Source of the DNA: Candidatus Corynebacterium avicola
Lineage (GTDB): Bacteria; Actinomycetota; Actinomycetes; Mycobacteriales; Mycobacteriaceae
Direction of reading: 5' to 3'
Assembly: GCA_019114135.1 (NCBI GenBank)
Contig: DXGC01000070.1
Span: 1 to 64,000 of the forward strand
DNA: 64,000 nt
The translations under genes were made by a program, and so were the position numbers. Of this stretch, positions 35,828 through 44,481 are shown piece by piece. How positions within the stretch are numbered: the first letter of the stretch is position 1; each line of letters starts with the position of its first letter. A model generated the notes under the pieces. It was not told where the DNA came from. It ran no database searches and was given only the letters and a program-made list of their open reading frames with translations.

Positions 35828-35910
35828 ATGGTCGGCTGGTCATCCCAAATGACCGGAAAACACCCCGGATCCGGCCATTCACGATGACCAGGAGTGCATT
35901 TGCAATGACA
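35817..35910. repeat. 94-bp palindromic element, family 2, copy B
   Basis: Same length as copy A, with an identical block ACGATGACCA and closely similar ends (TGGCATCGTAGATG and CATTTGCAATGACA). The inner arms CTGGTCAT / ATGACCAG pair. It overlaps the last ten coding bases and stop of the nuclease-like gene. Confidence 0.75.
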
Positions 35911-36020
35911 CTCGTGGCCGCTCAGGCGGGCGGGATGCTCGGGCAGTCTCCATGGCCGTCCGCAGGTCTTCCTTTTGCGTCATCCCGGTGGGGCGTTCAC
36001 AACCTCCCCGGGAAGTACAG

Positions 36021-36356
36021 CTAGTCCAGCATCAGGCCGGGCAGCAGCGTGAAGCTGGTCAGCAGGAACACCGGGATCATCCACCACAGCAGTCCGATGA
36101 ACGGCTGCCACCGCTGGTACCGGCGCCACTTGTACAGCACCATGCCGATGGCGGTGCCCAGCCCGCCCAGTGCGACCACGATCGGGAGGATGTTGGTGAT
36201 CGCGTTGTCCCCCAGCGCGAAGTGCAGCACCACCCAGGTCGCGATGATCAGAATCGGGAACACGACACCGAGCTTGATCGCGAGCCGGTTGGAGTCACGG
36301 CGGTCGATGTCCTCGAGGTTCTCGAGCGGATCTGCAGGTTCAGGTGCGTTCGTCAT
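36021..36356 (-). CDS. Small three-helix membrane protein
   Basis: An 111-residue protein starting MTNAPEPADPL: an acidic N-terminal tail (EDIDRRDSNR) and three hydrophobic segments (AIKLGVVFPILIIATWVVL, AITNILPIVVALGGLGTAIGM and GLLWWMIPVFLLTSFTLLPG). No family recognised, though similar small proteins are widespread in Corynebacterium. ATG 36356 is chosen because the longer frame to 36518 adds a basic segment with no homology-like features. It lies between element B and the universal stress protein gene; no operon partner is clear. Confidence 0.65.
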   Translation of the reverse strand: MTNAPEPADPLENLEDIDRRDSNRLAIKLGVVFPILIIATWVVLHFALGDNAITNILPIVVALGGLGTAIGMVLYKWRRYQRWQPFIGLLWWMIPVFLLTSFTLLPGLMLD

Positions 36357-36586
36357 GGTGCCTCTCAAGTCTAGTGCCGGTGCAGCCACGTTCCTATCCC
36401 GCGACCTTCCCGCACCCCATTGCCGGCCACCCCTCCCCTGGTGCCTCTTCAAACATGTAGCCGCACTGATGCAGCCGCGCAGACGTCGTCGCCAGTCCCA
36501 GGACATGGAAGAAAACACAAGAAAGACGTGGAGGCCGTGAGGGGCACTCCACGTCAGAGACGGATGATGTTGCTCTGCTGCTGCAC

Positions 36587-37648
36587 CTACACCGGGCTGA
36601 CCAGCACCGGTGCCGGCGAATGCGCCAGCAGTTGGTTGGTCGACGGTCCGATGAACACCCGGTTGAAGGAACCGAGCACCGAGGAACCGACGACCAGCAG
36701 TTCACCCTTCTTCCAGTGCACGTCGTCCATCGCGCCGGACCAGCCCTGGCCGGAGCCGACCTCCGTGGTCACCTCCAGCTCGGGACGCCGCTCCAGTGCG
36801 CGTTCCCTGCCCCGGTCCAGGATCTCGAGCGCCTGGTCCCGCCACCGGGCGTCCGCTTCCTCGGCGTCAGGGTACGGCGTCAGCGTGGGGTACATCGAGG
36901 CACCGGTCGGGCTGAAGGCCACCAGACGCAGCGGCACGCCCCACTTGTAGGCCATGTCCGTGGCCTTGCGCAGCGCCTGGTGGGACTGTTCATTGTCCAC
37001 GTAGGCACAGCTCACGCGGGTCACCCCGTGCTTGGACAAGGTGGCCTGGCGAGGCACGGTCACGACCGGCAAGGGTGAACAGTGCAGCAGCGCGTCCGCG
37101 GTCGACCCTGCACGGAACCGACCGACAGGACTGCCGTGTCCGCCGTATCGCGGACCGATCGCGATGATGTCGGCCTGGAACTCCTCCGCGGCCCTGATCA
37201 GCGCGGTGGTCTCCGAGTGGCTGTGCAGCAGCGTTTCGCTGGTGTCGATCATCTCGGCGGGCACCCCGGCGGCGGTGAGGGCGTCGCGGGCTGCGGCATG
37301 GCATGCCGAGGACTCGGCGGCCGCCCACTCCTGGAAGCGGGCCGCGCCGTCGGTGACGGTGGCCTTGCGGTCGACGTCCTCAGGCCAGACACGGGGGATC
37401 ACCGTGACCGGTTTGACCAGGATGTTCCCGGTCCGGGACAGCCAGGAGGCGAAGGCCGCCGTGTCCGCACCACTGTTCGGACGCGGGGCAGCGCCGGAGC
37501 CCTTCTTCTTGGTGTCCGGGGCGTCCGACTCACCGTCGGGACGCCACGCCAGCAGCACCCGCAACGGGCGGGTCTGGCGGGACGATTTGGAGTCAGACCC
37601 GGGGGACGTCGACACACGGCGACTTTTTTTCGCCGGTGAAGGCATCAC
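36587..37648 (-). CDS. Universal stress protein with two Usp domains
   Basis: A 353-residue protein with a Ser/Lys-rich N terminus (about 1-28) and two UspA-type domains (about 29-200 and 210-353). Each ends with the nucleotide-binding loop region: IIAIGPRYGGHGSPVGRFRAGSTADALLHCSPLPVV in the first, LLVVGSSVLGSFNRVFIGPSTNQLLAHSPAPVL in the second, both close to G-2x-G-9x-G-(S/T). Tandem Usp proteins often bind ATP and respond to growth arrest or low oxygen. It lies 2 bases downstream of a MarR gene on the same strand, so the pair is an operon. Confidence 0.85.
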   Translation of the reverse strand: MMPSPAKKSRRVSTSPGSDSKSSRQTRPLRVLLAWRPDGESDAPDTKKKGSGAAPRPNSGADTAAFASWLSRTGNILVKPVTVIPRVWPEDVDRKATVTDGAARFQEWAAAESSACHAAARDALTAAGVPAEMIDTSETLLHSHSETTALIRAAEEFQADIIAIGPRYGGHGSPVGRFRAGSTADALLHCSPLPVVTVPRQATLSKHGVTRVSCAYVDNEQSHQALRKATDMAYKWGVPLRLVAFSPTGASMYPTLTPYPDAEEADARWRDQALEILDRGRERALERRPELEVTTEVGSGQGWSGAMDDVHWKKGELLVVGSSVLGSFNRVFIGPSTNQLLAHSPAPVLVSPV

Positions 37649-37650
37649 GC

Positions 37651-38103
37651 CTACTTCTCACCCATGCGGGCGTTGTCGAAGACGGCCATGCCGGCCTCCA
37701 GCGTCGGCAGGAACTCCTCGAGCTTCTCGAGCTGGTCGGAGTCGAGCGCGGAGAGGATCCCCGCCATCTGCTCGTCGCGCTCGTCACCGATGCGCTTGAG
37801 TTCGGTCTCGCCCAGCTCGGTGAGCCGGACGCGGACGCCACGGCGGTCGCTGACATCGCGCACACGGGAGACCAGGTCAAGGGACTCGAGGTGGTTGATG
37901 GCGTTGGACGCGGTGGGCATCCTGATCGACTCGAGCTCGGCGATCTGGCTGATGCGCAGCGGGCCGTGAGTACTCAGGTTCATCATGATGGAGAGCTGTG
38001 CGGTGCTGATCGTCGACTGCGTCGTCTGACGGAAGTACAGCAGGTACATCCGGGTGACAACGGGTCGCAGACGCTTCGCGACATCTGAAGGAGTTGCGGT
38101 CAT
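37651..38103 (-). CDS. MarR-family transcriptional regulator
   Basis: A 150-residue winged-helix protein. The DNA-binding part contains GPLRISQIAELESIRMPTASNAINHLESLDLVSRVRDVSDRRGVRVRLTELG: recognition helix plus the wing with DRRGVRVRLT. ATG 38103 (MTATPSD) is preferred over 38148. The next gene, 2 bases downstream, is the tandem Usp protein, which it may regulate along with itself. The upstream TGTCAC-N9-GTGACA palindrome is a candidate operator. The ligand is unknown. Confidence 0.87.
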   Translation of the reverse strand: MTATPSDVAKRLRPVVTRMYLLYFRQTTQSTISTAQLSIMMNLSTHGPLRISQIAELESIRMPTASNAINHLESLDLVSRVRDVSDRRGVRVRLTELGETELKRIGDERDEQMAGILSALDSDQLEKLEEFLPTLEAGMAVFDNARMGEK

Positions 38104-38142
38104 GTCCACCAACCTACCGTCATTTGAGCCAGAAAGATATGT

Positions 38143-38163
38143 TGTCACCAGTGTATTGTGACA
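38143..38163. promoter_or_regulatory. Candidate MarR operator (TGTCAC-N9-GTGACA)
   Basis: A 21-bp inverted repeat with perfect 6-bp arms, 40 bases upstream of the marR start, overlapping the likely promoter. Confidence 0.45.
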
Positions 38164-38211
38164 GAAACAACATTACAACCCCTTGACCAGCAAGTTTGTG
38201 AACGGCATTTA

Positions 38212-39330
38212 CTAGCCAGTGATGAACTTCTCAAGATCGGCGCGTCCCTTGTCGTCGGGGTTCTGGATGCGCGGGGACTTCATCAGGTACGTCGAGGCCG
38301 GGTCGACCGGACCGCCCAGGCCACGGTCCTTGGCGATCTTCGCGGCACGGACCGCGTCGATGATGATGCCGGCGGAGTTCGGCGAGTCCCACACCTCCAG
38401 TTTGTACTCCAGGCTGATCGGCACGTCACCGAAGGCGCGTCCCTCCAGCCGGATGAAGGCCCATTTGCGGTCGTCGAGCCACTGGACGTAGTCGGACGGT
38501 CCGATGTGGACGTTGCGGTCGTCGATCTTGCCGGACAGCGAACCGGTGAGGTTGGACGTCACGGCCTGGGTCTTGGAGACCTTCTTGGACTCCAGGCGGT
38601 CACGCTCGAGCATGTTCTTGAAGTCCATGTTGCCGCCGACGTTGAGCTGGTAGGTCCGGTCGACGGTCACGCCGCGCTCCTCGAAGAGCCTGGCCAGCAC
38701 GCGGTGGGTGATGGTGGCACCGACCTGGCTCTTGATGTCGTCGCCGACGATCGGCACGCCGGCGTCCTCGAACTTCTTCGCCCACTCGGGGTCGGAGGCG
38801 ATGAAGACGGGCAGGGCGTTGACGAAGGCCACACCGGCGTCGATGGCGCACTGGGCGTAGAACTTGTCGGCCTCTTCGGAGCCCACGGGCAGGTAGGACA
38901 CGAGCACGTCGGCGCCGGTCTCCTTGAGCAGGGCGACGATGTCCTCGGCGGAGGCGTCCGGCTCGGAGGACTCCTCGATGGTCTCCTTGTAGTACTTGCC
39001 GAGACCGTCTGCGGTGTGGCCACGGGTGACCTTCACGCCGAGCTCGGGCAGGTCGCAGATCTTGATGGTGCAGTTCTGGCCGGACTCGGTGGCCTCGGCG
39101 GCGTCCTTGCCGACCTTGTCGGCGTCGACGTCGATGGCGGCGACGAGCTCGATGTCGCGCACGTGGTAGTCACCGAAGCGGACGTGCATCAGGCCGGGGA
39201 CGGTGTCGTCGTCCGGCGTGTCCTTGTAGTACTCGAGTCCCTGCAGCAGGGAGGTCGCACAGTTGCCGAGGCCGACGATGGCCAGCTTGATGCTCTTGTC
39301 TGTGTTGCCTGTGTTCTCCGTGGAAGTCAT
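38212..39330 (-). CDS. ino1: Inositol-3-phosphate synthase
   Basis: A 372-residue NAD-dependent enzyme converting glucose-6-phosphate to inositol-3-phosphate, the first step to phosphatidylinositol, mycothiol and lipoglycans in Actinobacteria. It has the Rossmann motif [21 protein letters not shown] at the N terminus, [30 protein letters not shown], and the conserved [19 protein letters not shown] plus [13 protein letters not shown]; it is the short actinobacterial form. ATG 39330 (MTSTENTGN) is used; the frame reading to 39774 is antisense to the DUF5318 gene. Upstream direct repeats and a palindrome may be regulator sites. Confidence 0.95.
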   Translation of the reverse strand: MTSTENTGNTDKSIKLAIVGLGNCATSLLQGLEYYKDTPDDDTVPGLMHVRFGDYHVRDIELVAAIDVDADKVGKDAAEATESGQNCTIKICDLPELGVKVTRGHTADGLGKYYKETIEESSEPDASAEDIVALLKETGADVLVSYLPVGSEEADKFYAQCAIDAGVAFVNALPVFIASDPEWAKKFEDAGVPIVGDDIKSQVGATITHRVLARLFEERGVTVDRTYQLNVGGNMDFKNMLERDRLESKKVSKTQAVTSNLTGSLSGKIDDRNVHIGPSDYVQWLDDRKWAFIRLEGRAFGDVPISLEYKLEVWDSPNSAGIIIDAVRAAKIAKDRGLGGPVDPASTYLMKSPRIQNPDDKGRADLEKFITG

Positions 39331-39390
39331 GCCGTCGGACGTTAGCCCCGTCCATTCCGCGACACACCAGGTGAACGGGGTGTTTGGTGG

Positions 39391-39464
39391 ACTTGACCGT
39401 TCAACTCCGGAACTTGACCGATTCACCATGTGCCCGTCTGTGGTGGTGTCGGTCACAGTGACCG
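39391..39464. promoter_or_regulatory. Direct repeats and palindrome upstream of ino1
   Basis: ACTTGACCG occurs at 39391-39399 and 39412-39420, 21 bases (two helical turns) apart, and CGGTCAC-A-GTGACCG is a perfect palindrome at 39450-39464. These may be binding sites for regulators of ino1 or of the divergent gene. Confidence 0.4.
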
Positions 39465-39566
39465 GAAGGGCCCGTACATCGGCGACGCGGCGCAATCTGT
39501 GGTCCCTGTGACTGGTGTTATTGCTGTGACGTGTGTGGCCAACGAGACTATGAGCCGAGTCGGCGT

Positions 39567-39572
39567 TACACT
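39567..39572 (+). promoter_or_regulatory. -10 box (TACACT) for DUF5318-PBP
   Basis: TACACT is followed by 9 bases and ATG 39582. Confidence 0.45.
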
Positions 39573-39581
39573 GTGGGGACC

Positions 39582-40016
39582 ATGCGAGAGCCGACCAGGA
39601 TTTCCCACGACCTCGACCGACGTCGGACGCTGCGAGCGTTCCGCGCCGGCGAGTTGTCGCGGTCCGAGGTCTGTGACGCCGGCCGGTCCCTGCGGTCATC
39701 CGCGGAGGTGCTCGGTGTACGCAGTGAATCTCCCTGTCCGCTGTGTGACAGCTGTGAGGTGCGTGAAGTGGCATGGGTATATGGGTCCGCGATAGCGGAA
39801 AAGTCAGGGACGGCGCGTAGTCTTTCAGAGATCAGGGCCATCGTCGCTACCCTGTTCCCTGATGGTGACGTCCAGTCTGCTAAGGAACTGACCGTCCACA
39901 CCGTCGAGGTGTGTCTGCGGTGCGGATGGAACCACCTGCTCCGGGAGGACACCTACCGGGCAGGAGCGGAAAGCACTGAACAAGAAAGTCCAGCCACAGA
40001 GAGACCAGCAAGGTGA
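39582..40016 (+). CDS. DUF5318 zinc-ribbon-like protein
   Basis: A 144-residue soluble protein of the DUF5318 family, found upstream of the class A PBP gene in Corynebacterium and Mycobacterium. Two cysteine pairs, CPLCDSC at about residue 52 and CLRCGW at about 110, look like a split zinc ribbon. ATG 39582 lies near a TACACT box; the frame from 39531 is less likely. It overlaps the PBP gene by 4 bases (GTGA), so the two are co-translated. Function unknown; synteny suggests cell-wall growth. Confidence 0.85.
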   Translation: MREPTRISHDLDRRRTLRAFRAGELSRSEVCDAGRSLRSSAEVLGVRSESPCPLCDSCEVREVAWVYGSAIAEKSGTARSLSEIRAIVATLFPDGDVQSAKELTVHTVEVCLRCGWNHLLREDTYRAGAESTEQESPATERPAR

Positions 40017-42196
40017 CTAACGACTCGACCACAACAACCGGCAGCACCAAGCGCCAGCGGACCCGGAAGCGCAAGCCCGTGTGGCGGCGCCTCGTCACGT
40101 CCGCCGTCGCCGTGCTCGCGGTGCTCGTCATCGTGCCACTGGTGGCGTTCTTCGCCGCGTACGTCGTCACGAAGGTGCCGGAGCCCGAGGAGCTGGTGAA
40201 CAACCAGATCTCGCAGATCTACGCCAACGACGGCAGCACCGAGCTGGCCCGGATCGTCCCGCCGGAGGGTAACCGTCAGAACGTCGACATCGACGACATC
40301 CCCGAGGACGTCCAGAACGCCGTGCTCGCCGCCGAGGACCGGGACTTCTACGACAACCCCGGCTTCTCGATCACCGGTTTCGGACGCGCCGCCATCGGCC
40401 AGCTCACCGGCAACGACGCCGGTGGTGGTTCCACGATCACCCAGCAGTACGTGAAGCAGGCCGTGGTCGGTGACGAGCGCAGCCTGGTCCGTAAGGGCAA
40501 GGAGCTGGTCGTCTCCGCCAAGATGGCCAACGAGTGGTCCAAGGAGGAGATCCTCGAGGCCTACCTCAACACCATCTACTTCGGACGCAACGCCTACGGC
40601 GTCTCCGCCGCGGCCCGCGCCTACTTCGGCAAGCCGGTCGAGGAGCTCACCGCTGCCGAGGGCGCGGTGCTCGCCTCCTCCATCCAGCGGCCCAGCCAGC
40701 TGGACCCGTGGACGAACCGTCCGGAGGCCGAGCAGCGTTGGAACTACGTCGCCGACGGCCTGGTGTCCATGGGCACGATCAGTCAGCAGGCCCGCGACGA
40801 GATGGTCTACCCCGAGGTCACCGACCCGGCACAGAACAACACCGGATCGGTCGCCGAGGGCACCAACGGGCTCATCAAGAGCCGTGTGCTCGACGAGCTC
40901 AACGCCAACGGCATTACCGAGGAGGCCGTCAACACCGGTGGTCTGAAGATCACCACCACCATCGACGCCGCCCACCAGCAGGCCATGGTCGACCAGATCC
41001 ACTCGGGACTGGAGGGCCAGGCAGACTCCGTGCGTTCCGCCGGTGTGGCCATCGACCCGAAGACCGGTGGCGTCCGCGCCTACTACGGTGGCGACGACCC
41101 GACGGGCCTGGACTGGGCGAACGCCGGCCTCCAGACCGGTTCGACCTTCAAGATCGTCACCATGGCCGCCGCGGTGGAGCAGGGCATCTCGTCCAGCACC
41201 GCCTACGACTCCTCCCCCGTCACCACGGGTGAGACCAACGTCCAGAACGTGGACGGCGAGTCCTGCGGCACCTGCTCCATGGCCGAGGCCCTGAAGCGTT
41301 CGCTGAACACCTCCTTCATCCGCGTCGCCCGTGACCTCGAGGGTGGTGCGCAGGACGTGGCCGACATGGCCCACCGCCTGGGCATGGCAGAGGAGATCCC
41401 CGGTATCGGCGAGACCCTGCGCGAGGACGGTGGCACCCCGTACGAGGGCATCACCCTGGGTCAGTACCAGTCCCGTCCGCAGGACATGGCCACCGCCCTG
41501 GCCACGCTGAGCAACCGTGGCGCCCTGGTCCCCACCCACTTCGTGTGGAAGGTGGAGACCAGCGAGGGTGAGTCGCTGATGGACAACACCGACATGGAGT
41601 CCACCCAGGTCATCCAGCCGGAGGTCGCCGACGAGGTGCTCTCCGCGATGGGCCCGATCGCCGAGTACTCCAACAACCACCAGCTGGCCGGCGGTCGCCC
41701 GAGCGCGGCGAAGACCGGTACCGCCCAGCTGGGCGACTCCGGGCAGAACAAGGACGCCTGGATGATCGGCTCGACCCCGCAGCTGGCCACCGCGATCTGG
41801 GTCGGTGACACCGCAGGCAACCCGCTCAGCGACATGCGCCGCGGCGGCTCGATGTACGGTTCCGGTACCCCGTCGGACATCTGGCAGGGCTTCATGGACA
41901 CGGCACTGGCCAACTACGAGGTCGAGCAGTTCGAGGCCGCCGACACGACCGCCAGCGCCGCCGGCGGCGGCGGTTCCACCGGCGGTGACTGGACCGGAGG
42001 CGGCGGTGAGACCGGCGGTGGCGCTGAGACCGGTGGTGACACCGGCGGCGGCGAGGCCGACACCGGTGGCGACACCGGCGGTGACACGGGCGGCGACACC
42101 GGCGGTGGCAACGAGGCACCGCCCGCAGCACCGAACAACGGCCGCGAGAACAACGACGTCGGCCAGATGATCGAGGACTTCCTCGGTAACTTCTAG
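40013..42196 (+). CDS. ponA: Class A penicillin-binding protein (PonA-like glycosyltransferase/transpeptidase)
   Basis: A 727-residue bifunctional wall synthase. A short basic cytosolic tail precedes one membrane anchor (about 25-52). The GT51 domain has the catalytic Glu in AVLAAEDRDFYDNPGFS (about 105) and GGGSTITQQYVKQ. The transpeptidase has SxxK as GSTFK (about 380), SxN as SLN in KRSLNTSFIR, and KTG in SAAKTGTAQLGD. The tail is Gly/Thr/Asp-rich with GGDTGGDTGGDT repeats. Start GTG 40013 overlaps the DUF5318 stop. It lies upstream of rpsF-ssb, as in mycobacteria (ponA1). Confidence 0.95.
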   Translation: MTNDSTTTTGSTKRQRTRKRKPVWRRLVTSAVAVLAVLVIVPLVAFFAAYVVTKVPEPEELVNNQISQIYANDGSTELARIVPPEGNRQNVDIDDIPEDVQNAVLAAEDRDFYDNPGFSITGFGRAAIGQLTGNDAGGGSTITQQYVKQAVVGDERSLVRKGKELVVSAKMANEWSKEEILEAYLNTIYFGRNAYGVSAAARAYFGKPVEELTAAEGAVLASSIQRPSQLDPWTNRPEAEQRWNYVADGLVSMGTISQQARDEMVYPEVTDPAQNNTGSVAEGTNGLIKSRVLDELNANGITEEAVNTGGLKITTTIDAAHQQAMVDQIHSGLEGQADSVRSAGVAIDPKTGGVRAYYGGDDPTGLDWANAGLQTGSTFKIVTMAAAVEQGISSSTAYDSSPVTTGETNVQNVDGESCGTCSMAEALKRSLNTSFIRVARDLEGGAQDVADMAHRLGMAEEIPGIGETLREDGGTPYEGITLGQYQSRPQDMATALATLSNRGALVPTHFVWKVETSEGESLMDNTDMESTQVIQPEVADEVLSAMGPIAEYSNNHQLAGGRPSAAKTGTAQLGDSGQNKDAWMIGSTPQLATAIWVGDTAGNPLSDMRRGGSMYGSGTPSDIWQGFMDTALANYEVEQFEAADTTASAAGGGGSTGGDWTGGGGETGGGAETGGDTGGGEADTGGDTGGDTGGDTGGGNEAPPAAPNNGRENNDVGQMIEDFLGNF

Positions 42197-42236
42197 ACGG
42201 CCTCCGTAACCCCCCACGCTGCCCCGCGCAGCGACC

Positions 42237-42265
42237 ACGGCGCCGCACCCCCGGTGCGGCGCCGT
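42237..42265 (+). terminator. Hairpin terminator after the PBP gene
   Basis: 13-bp perfect stem (ACGGCGCCGCACC and its complement) with a CCC loop, 40 bases after the PBP stop. There is no U-tract. Confidence 0.6.
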
Positions 42266-42357
42266 CGGTGCGTCCTGACCCTTTAACGTGGACACTGTCC
42301 CGAACACCGTCCCGGACACCCTCCCGGACCCATATCCCAGAAAGTGGACCCACATCC

Positions 42358-42540
42358 ATGTCGAGTGCTGAGCTGCTGATCACGATGGGCAGCGTTTTCA
42401 TCGGATTCCTGCTGTTCGGGGCGTCTTTCGCCAGCTTCATGGCGAAGAGGCCGCCGAAGCAGGTCTGGTCCCTGTTCGTGGTGGCGATCATCTTCATCAC
42501 CCTCATCCCGCTCATCGTCGCGGTATTTTGGGCGACCTGA
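42358..42540 (+). CDS. Small two-helix membrane protein (60 aa)
   Basis: A 60-residue protein with two hydrophobic helices (LITMGSVFIGFLLFGASFAS and WSLFVVAIIFITLIPLIVAVF) joined by a basic loop MAKRPPKQ. No family recognised. ATG 42358 is the first ATG in the frame; no strong ribosome site was seen. It is between the PBP terminator and rpsF. The clean membrane topology supports a real gene. Confidence 0.55.
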   Translation: MSSAELLITMGSVFIGFLLFGASFASFMAKRPPKQVWSLFVVAIIFITLIPLIVAVFWAT

Positions 42541-42645
42541 TGTCCAGCGTGTATGCTGATCAGGTTGCTGACGCAACGAACCCTCCTGCCGTGCCCAACA
42601 GGGGTACGGCCGAAAAACACTAGACCACAGGAGGTGATGAGGTCC

Positions 42646-42936
42646 GTGCGTCAATACGAGATGATGATCATCATCGACCCGTCCCAGGATGAGCGCACCG
42701 TTGCCCCGTCGCTGGACAAGTTCCTCGAGACGGTTCGCAAGGATAACGGTACGGTTGAAAAGGTGGACATCTGGGGCAAGCGTCGCCTGGAGTACCCGAT
42801 CAACAAGCAGGACGAGGGCATCTACGCCGTCATCGACCTGAACTGCGAGTCGGCTACCGTCCAGGAGCTTGACCGTCTGCTGAACCTCAACGAGATCATC
42901 ATGCGCACCAAGGTGCTGCGCAAGGACGCCAAGTAG
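42646..42936 (+). CDS. rpsF: 30S ribosomal protein S6
   Basis: A 96-residue S6 protein that binds S18 and 16S rRNA in the platform of the 30S subunit. [19 protein letters not shown] and the later [31 protein letters not shown] are typical. GTG 42646 is chosen because AGGAGG lies 11 bases upstream and the family starts at this point; ATG 42637 would sit too close to the ribosome site. First gene of rpsF-ssb-rplI. Confidence 0.95.
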   Translation: MRQYEMMIIIDPSQDERTVAPSLDKFLETVRKDNGTVEKVDIWGKRRLEYPINKQDEGIYAVIDLNCESATVQELDRLLNLNEIIMRTKVLRKDAK

Positions 42937-43010
42937 CCCAACGGCACTTGCGGTCCTGATGGACAATCAGAACCAGCAACAGCACCAACGTCGAAACAGG
43001 AGTCACTGAC

Positions 43011-43604
43011 ATGGCACAGGGAGACACCCCGATCACCGTCGTCGGAAACCTCGTCGCCGATCCCGAGCTGCGGTACACGCCCAGCGGGTCCGCGGTCGCG
43101 AACTTCCGCGTGGCGTCGACGCCGCGACGGTACGACTCCCAGTCAGGCCAGTGGGTCGACGGCGAGGCACTGTTCCTCACCTGCAACGTGTGGCGCCAGG
43201 CTGCCGAGAACGTGGCGAACTCGCTCACCAAGGGTGACCGGGTGATCGTCAACGGACGGCTCCGCCAGCGCAGCTTCGAGACCCGCGAGGGCGAGAAGCG
43301 CACCGTCTTCGAGGTCGAGGCCGACGAGGTCGGCCCGTCCCTGAAGTACGCCACCTCCCAGGTCACCAAGACCCCCCGTCAGGGCGGCAACTTCGGTGGT
43401 AACCAGGGTGGTCAGCAGGGCAACCAGGGCGGCTTCGGCGGCCCGCAGGGTGGCCAGCAGGGCGGCTTCGGCGGCCCGGCCGGCAACCAGGGTGGACAGG
43501 GTAACCAGGGTGGCTTCGGTGGACGCAATGCGTCGGCCGACGACGACCCCTGGAACTCCGCACCGCAGTCCGGTTTCGACGGTGGCGACGAGCCGCCGTT
43601 CTGA
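43011..43604 (+). CDS. ssb: Single-stranded DNA-binding protein
   Basis: A 197-residue SSB. The OB fold (1-115) begins [25 protein letters not shown] and has the family's [32 protein letters not shown] Gly/Gln/Phe-rich linker ([13 protein letters not shown]) follows, and the protein ends in the acidic interaction tip DGGDEPPF that recruits replication and repair proteins. AGGAG lies before ATG 43011. It lies between rpsF and rplI; no rpsR gene is present between them, unlike mycobacteria. Confidence 0.96.
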   Translation: MAQGDTPITVVGNLVADPELRYTPSGSAVANFRVASTPRRYDSQSGQWVDGEALFLTCNVWRQAAENVANSLTKGDRVIVNGRLRQRSFETREGEKRTVFEVEADEVGPSLKYATSQVTKTPRQGGNFGGNQGGQQGNQGGFGGPQGGQQGGFGGPAGNQGGQGNQGGFGGRNASADDDPWNSAPQSGFDGGDEPPF

Positions 43605-43663
43605 TGTCCTTCTAGATCTACGTTTTCCCCCAGATACACCATAACCATGAAAGGCAACGGATC

Positions 43664-44119
43664 ATGAAGCTGATCCTCACCGCCGCCGTCGACAACCTCG
43701 GTGTCCCCGGTGACATCGTCGAGGTCAAGGCCGGCTACGGACGCAACTTCCTGCTGCCGCGCGGCTACGCCATCCCCGCCACCCGTGGCGCGGAGAAGCA
43801 GGTGGAGAACATCCGCCGTGCACAGCAGGACAAGGTCATCCGCGACCTGGACCACGCTCGCGAGGTCAAGGCCGAGATCGATCACCTGAGCAACGTCACC
43901 GTCAACGTGCGTACCTCGGAGCAGGGCAAGCTGTTCGGCTCCGTCTCCGCCGAGGACGTCGCTGTCGCAGTCAAGGCCGCTGGCGGCCGCGAGCTGGACA
44001 AGCGCACCATCGTCCTCAACAAGGGTGACGTGAAGACTACCGGTTCCTACAACGTCGACATCAAGCTGCACCCGCAGGTTGTCGCGTCCCTGAACTTCAA
44101 GGTCGTCGCCGAGAAGTAG
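43664..44119 (+). CDS. rplI: 50S ribosomal protein L9
   Basis: A 151-residue L9 protein of the large subunit. The N-terminal domain has MKLILTAAVDNLGVPGDIVEVKAGYGRNFLLPRGYA, followed by the long connecting helix and the C-terminal rRNA-binding domain (SVSAEDVAVAVKAAGG). GAAAGG lies nine bases upstream of ATG 43664. Last gene of the rpsF-ssb-rplI operon. Confidence 0.97.
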   Translation: MKLILTAAVDNLGVPGDIVEVKAGYGRNFLLPRGYAIPATRGAEKQVENIRRAQQDKVIRDLDHAREVKAEIDHLSNVTVNVRTSEQGKLFGSVSAEDVAVAVKAAGGRELDKRTIVLNKGDVKTTGSYNVDIKLHPQVVASLNFKVVAEK

Positions 44120-44373
44120 AGCCTTCCCGCGCTCTACTGTCCCGACACAGTCGAAAATGTCGCAGCACCGCCTCAGCGGGGCACCACTGCACCGAACCAT
44201 CACCGTGGACCAGACGGTCCATGCGTCGCCCGGCCTAGACACCCGGGCGCGGACGTCGGCATAGACACCCGACGGTTACCGGCAGCAGGTGGCGTTCACC
44301 GCGCGTGGGATCGCGACGACAGTCACTTCAACTGAGACAACAGCATCGGTGAGCCCCGGACGGGGCCCACCAC
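44120..44373. other. Gene-free spacer after rplI
   Basis: About 250 bases without a supported ORF. It includes the inverted repeat TGGACC-AGAC-GGTCCA near 44209-44224 and two copies of TAGACACCCG. It leads into a strong terminator. No RNA gene was recognised. Confidence 0.4.
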
Positions 44374-44421
44374 GTCCGCCCCCGGAGGAGTCGAACAGAC
44401 TCGTCCGGGGGCGGACTTTTT
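44374..44421 (+). terminator. Intrinsic terminator of the rpsF-ssb-rplI operon
   Basis: Long stem GTCCGCCCCCGGA / TCCGGGGGCGGAC (44374-44386 with 44404-44416), extended inward by partial pairing and followed by TTTTT. It is the clearest rho-independent terminator in the window. Confidence 0.88.
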
Positions 44422-44481
44422 GTGTGCAGAGGAGCGGTGGTCGGGTCGTGAAGTTGGTGTATGTGGGTCACCGAGGGGACG

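Noticed and set aside
42000-42110. A DNA tandem repeat (GGCGACACCGGCG-like).
   Set aside because: It encodes the Gly/Asp/Thr-rich tail of the PBP and is explained as coding low complexity.
39953-42355. An 800-codon minus-strand open frame opposite the PBP gene.
   Set aside because: Antisense shadow; the PBP has all catalytic motifs in the plus frame.
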